DNA from: CBFFRJ01 sp051486985
Lineage (GTDB): Bacteria; Pseudomonadota; Gammaproteobacteria; Enterobacterales; Enterobacteriaceae
Length of the DNA stretch: 64,000 nucleotides
Direction of reading: 5' to 3'
Assembly (NCBI RefSeq): GCF_051486985.1
Contig: NZ_JAHVDV010000021.1
Coordinates: 28,349-92,348 of the forward strand
The position numbers and the translations under genes were made by a program. The notes below the pieces were generated by a model that was not told the DNA's origin, did not search any database, and saw nothing but the letters and a program-made list of their open reading frames with translations. Shown one piece after another: positions 61,615 through 64,000 of this stretch. Every line of letters starts with the position of its first letter. The stretch's first letter is position 1.

Positions 61615-63006
61615 TCAGTGTTTTTCTTTTATCAGGTTACGGCCATCTTTTGGCCGTAACAGCATAAAGGTAAAGGCTGAAATCAGGGTGATAACCCCCA
61701 TAGTAATAAAGGTATAGTGGAACTGCTCTACGGTATTATTACTGTCAAACCCTTCGTAAAACCGCAGTACCGCAGCGCTGACCGCCACCCCAAGACTGAT
61801 GGAAAGCTGTTGCGTCACGGCCAGCACACTGTTGCCGCTGCTGGCGTTCTCATCCGTCAGATCGGCAAGCGTAATCGTATTCATTGCCGTGAACTGGGTC
61901 GACATCGCCATGCCCAGAATGAACAAGGGTAAGATCAACAACCAGATCTCCATTGACGGTGACTGTAGCGAAAACTGTGCAATCATCAGTCCGATAAAGA
62001 GCGTAATCCCAACCAGTGTCCTGCGATAACCCAGACGGCGAAGGACCTGTGTAACCAGGGATTTAGCCAGAATGGATCCCATAGCGGTCGGTGCCATCAT
62101 GCAACCAGCAATCAGCGCGGAATACCCAAATCCAACCTGTAACATCAGCGGCATTAAAAATGGCACACAGCCTGTTCCCAGCCGCGAAGCGATATTGCCG
62201 GCAATGCCCACGGAGAAGGTGCGCGTTTTAAACAGGTTAAGCGAAATCAGTGGGGTGGGGTGGCGACGCGCATGACGTATATATAGAAGGAATAACGCAA
62301 TCCCACTGAAGATGACGGCAAAAGCCAACCAGCTTGCCACTATCTTTTCACCAAACAGCTCCATCCCGCAGGAAAAAAGCACCAGACTGAGGCCGAACAG
62401 GAAGAAGCCGCCCGTGTCGAAACGCTTACGCGGCGTCGTAAAGTTGGGCATGTATTTGCGCGCATACAGCAGGCCAGCAATGCCGATAGGAATGTTAATG
62501 AGGAAGATCCAGTGCCAGGTGGCCCAGGTAACTAACACCCCGCCGAGAACCGGGCCGAGTATAGGGCCCACCAGACCTGGCATGGTCACAAAGTTCAGGA
62601 CGGGTAGTAGTTCGCTGCGGGGATAGGCCCGGAGCAGCGCAAGACGTGCAACAGGCATCATCATCGCACCACCAATGCCCTGCAGAACACGGAAAAGTAC
62701 CAGCGAGGTGAGTGAGGTGGAGAGTGCGCAGGCCAGAGAGCCAAGGGTGAATAAACTTACGGCCAGCATAAAGACGCGGCGGGTGCCGAATCTGTCCGCC
62801 AGCCAGCCGCTGGCGGGGATCAGCATGGCCACGGTTAACGTATAGCTAATAATGGCGGACTGCATCGCCAGAGGGGAGCGGTTGAGGCTCTCAGCAATCG
62901 CGGGAAGAGCGGTGTTTAATATGGTGGCATCCAGTGCCTGCATAAAGAAAGCCATCGCCGCAATCCACGGCAATCCGGCCATACTGCGGTGTTTTTTCTC
63001 AGTCAT
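61615..63006 (-). CDS. hsrA: MFS transporter HsrA (YieO), 463 aa
   Basis: DHA2-type MFS protein with about 14 helices; ALDATILNTALPAIA is the family motif C region and GWLADRFGTRRVF is motif A. Highly similar to E. coli HsrA, slightly shorter. The substrate is unknown; overexpression of the E. coli gene increases homocysteine sensitivity effects. It is 11 bp after yieP in the same direction, so likely cotranscribed and controlled by YieP. Confidence 0.92.
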   Translation of the reverse strand: MTEKKHRSMAGLPWIAAMAFFMQALDATILNTALPAIAESLNRSPLAMQSAIISYTLTVAMLIPASGWLADRFGTRRVFMLAVSLFTLGSLACALSTSLTSLVLFRVLQGIGGAMMMPVARLALLRAYPRSELLPVLNFVTMPGLVGPILGPVLGGVLVTWATWHWIFLINIPIGIAGLLYARKYMPNFTTPRKRFDTGGFFLFGLSLVLFSCGMELFGEKIVASWLAFAVIFSGIALFLLYIRHARRHPTPLISLNLFKTRTFSVGIAGNIASRLGTGCVPFLMPLMLQVGFGYSALIAGCMMAPTAMGSILAKSLVTQVLRRLGYRRTLVGITLFIGLMIAQFSLQSPSMEIWLLILPLFILGMAMSTQFTAMNTITLADLTDENASSGNSVLAVTQQLSISLGVAVSAAVLRFYEGFDSNNTVEQFHYTFITMGVITLISAFTFMLLRPKDGRNLIKEKH

Positions 63007-63017
63007 GCGGGGTCCTG

Positions 63018-63722
63018 TTATTTGGCCGCAGGTGCGTTAGGCGTATTTAAGAGTATCTGGCAGGCCTTAAAGGCGCCTTCTCCATTACCATCCTGAATAG
63101 CATCAACAATAGCCTGATGAAGATCGAGCTTAATCACCTGATCCTGTGTGATGGAGGTGAAGTAGGTGTGATAGACCGAATGGAAGAGTGCGGCGAAAGA
63201 AATAAGGAAGGGATTTGCGCTCATGGCATAGATATGTTCATGCCAGGCCATATCCACTTCAATCCAGCGCTCGCGGTTAAAATGCTTTTTAAGCCATACC
63301 ATCTCTTCCATTAATGTATTCAGACGCGCTTTCTGTTCTGCTTCCCCTGATACGGCCGCGAGATGGCAAGCCTGAGGTTCGAGGCTACTGCGCATAATCA
63401 GGAAGTGTTGAATAACATCCTGAAAGTTATCCTCGCGCATCCACCATGACAGTAACTCTTTATCCAGAAAGTTCCAGTTCTCCCGGGGCATGACCCGGGT
63501 GCCTATGCGGGGGCGCGGAAGCACCATACCTTTTGCTGTTAATGTCTTTACCGCTTCCCTGACCGCCGTACGGCTTACGCCAAACTGTTCCCCTAACTCT
63601 ATTTCGCCTGGCAGAATACTTCCGGGAACATATTCACCTTTAAGGATCTGCTGTGCGAGTTTCTCAGCCAGCATCCAGGAAAGGTTCTTTTGAGCCGCAA
63701 GCTGTTGTGCATTTAAAGACAT
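63018..63722 (-). CDS. yieP: GntR/FadR-family transcriptional regulator YieP, 234 aa
   Basis: Winged HTH (GEIELGEQFGVSRTAVREAVKTL) followed by the FCD ligand domain with His residues likely binding a metal (MAWHEHIY, LFHSVYHTYF). Near full-length match to E. coli YieP. It probably regulates hsrA and itself. Confidence 0.95.
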   Translation of the reverse strand: MSLNAQQLAAQKNLSWMLAEKLAQQILKGEYVPGSILPGEIELGEQFGVSRTAVREAVKTLTAKGMVLPRPRIGTRVMPRENWNFLDKELLSWWMREDNFQDVIQHFLIMRSSLEPQACHLAAVSGEAEQKARLNTLMEEMVWLKKHFNRERWIEVDMAWHEHIYAMSANPFLISFAALFHSVYHTYFTSITQDQVIKLDLHQAIVDAIQDGNGEGAFKACQILLNTPNAPAAK

Positions 63723-63873
63723 TGATGGGTTCCTGGTTTTACTTATTCATTTGTTAGTATGCCATCCGGTATATCTCTGTGGTGGTAAAAACAGCAAATT
63801 AGCGCCGTTATGCTCTATTTTTCCCCAGCTTGTTGAAAAAAGAGACGGTTGAAAAGTTTTTTGAATTTTAGAC

Positions 63874-63910
63874 TTGTCAGCCCGGAATAACTCCCTATAA
63901 TGCGCCTCCA
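63874..63910 (+). promoter_or_regulatory. rRNA operon promoter P1
   Basis: TTGTCA (63874-63879), a 16-bp spacer, TATAAT (63896-63901) and the GC-rich discriminator GCGCCTCC place the start at A63910. An A/T-rich UP element precedes the -35 (63850-63872). The downstream CACTGACACGGAACAACGGC matches the rrn P1 leader of E. coli. P2 and the 16S gene lie beyond the window; by synteny it is the rrnC position. Confidence 0.93.
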
Positions 63911-64000
63911 CTGACACGGAACAACGGCACACACGCCGCCGGGTCAGCAGGGTGTTCCGGTGAGATTCACTGAGAAGCCCGCAGAGAAAAGCGAAAATAA

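Overview
This window is chromosomal DNA from a member of the Enterobacteriaceae. It covers the replication-origin region. The gene order follows the E. coli K-12 block from ilvB through oriC to the promoter of an rRNA operon, and almost every protein is recognisable as an enterobacterial ortholog. Several E. coli blocks are missing (yidFGH, the dgo genes, yidB, tnaCAB, cbrBC and bglGFBH). A GH5-like gene and an orphan dsdA are present. That pattern fits Enterobacter, Lelliottia, Leclercia or a close relative better than Escherichia; the species cannot be decided from the sequence alone.

Layout. (1) 1-2000: 5' end of ilvB with its valine-rich leader ivbL and attenuator, then a complete istR/tisB SOS toxin-antitoxin module and a DMT transporter. 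(2) 2175-12064: emrD, a GH5-like protein that appears catalytically dead, dsdA, yidI, yidE, the ibpAB small heat-shock operon behind a sigma-32 promoter, yidQ, yidR, a remnant of dgoT, and yidA. (3) 12236-23661: the replication operon dnaA-dnaN-recF-gyrB on the minus strand, and divergently rpmH-rnpA-yidD-yidC-mnmE plus a small 2H-phosphoesterase-like gene. (4) 23828-28901: yieE, chrR, adeP, yieH and yieL; yieL sits behind an orphan BglG-type antiterminator. (5) 29151-37557: the Pho-controlled pstSCAB-phoU operon, then glmUS. (6) 37878-47995: the complete F1Fo ATP synthase operon, then rsmG and mnmG. (7) 48086-48366: oriC, followed by mioC, asnC/asnA, ravA-viaA and kup. (8) 55600-61611: the ribose operon rbsDACBKR. 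(9) 61615-63722: hsrA and yieP, then rrn promoter P1 at the right edge.

The genes centre on chromosome initiation and central physiology: DnaA and its boxes at oriC, dnaA and mioC; the sliding clamp, RecF and gyrase; ribosome, tRNA and membrane-insertion factors; phosphate uptake; amino-sugar synthesis; ATP synthesis; asparagine synthesis; potassium uptake; and ribose catabolism.

I found no prophage, insertion sequence, CRISPR array or anti-phage island. The most informative non-routine signals are scars and small elements: the orphan bgl-type antiterminator before yieL, the dgoT remnant fused to the end of yidA, mobile intergenic repeats inserted inside the dnaN-recF and pstB-phoU operons, the degenerate GH5 protein whose end runs into emrD, and the istR/tisB module. 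No wholly new biological system is convincingly visible.
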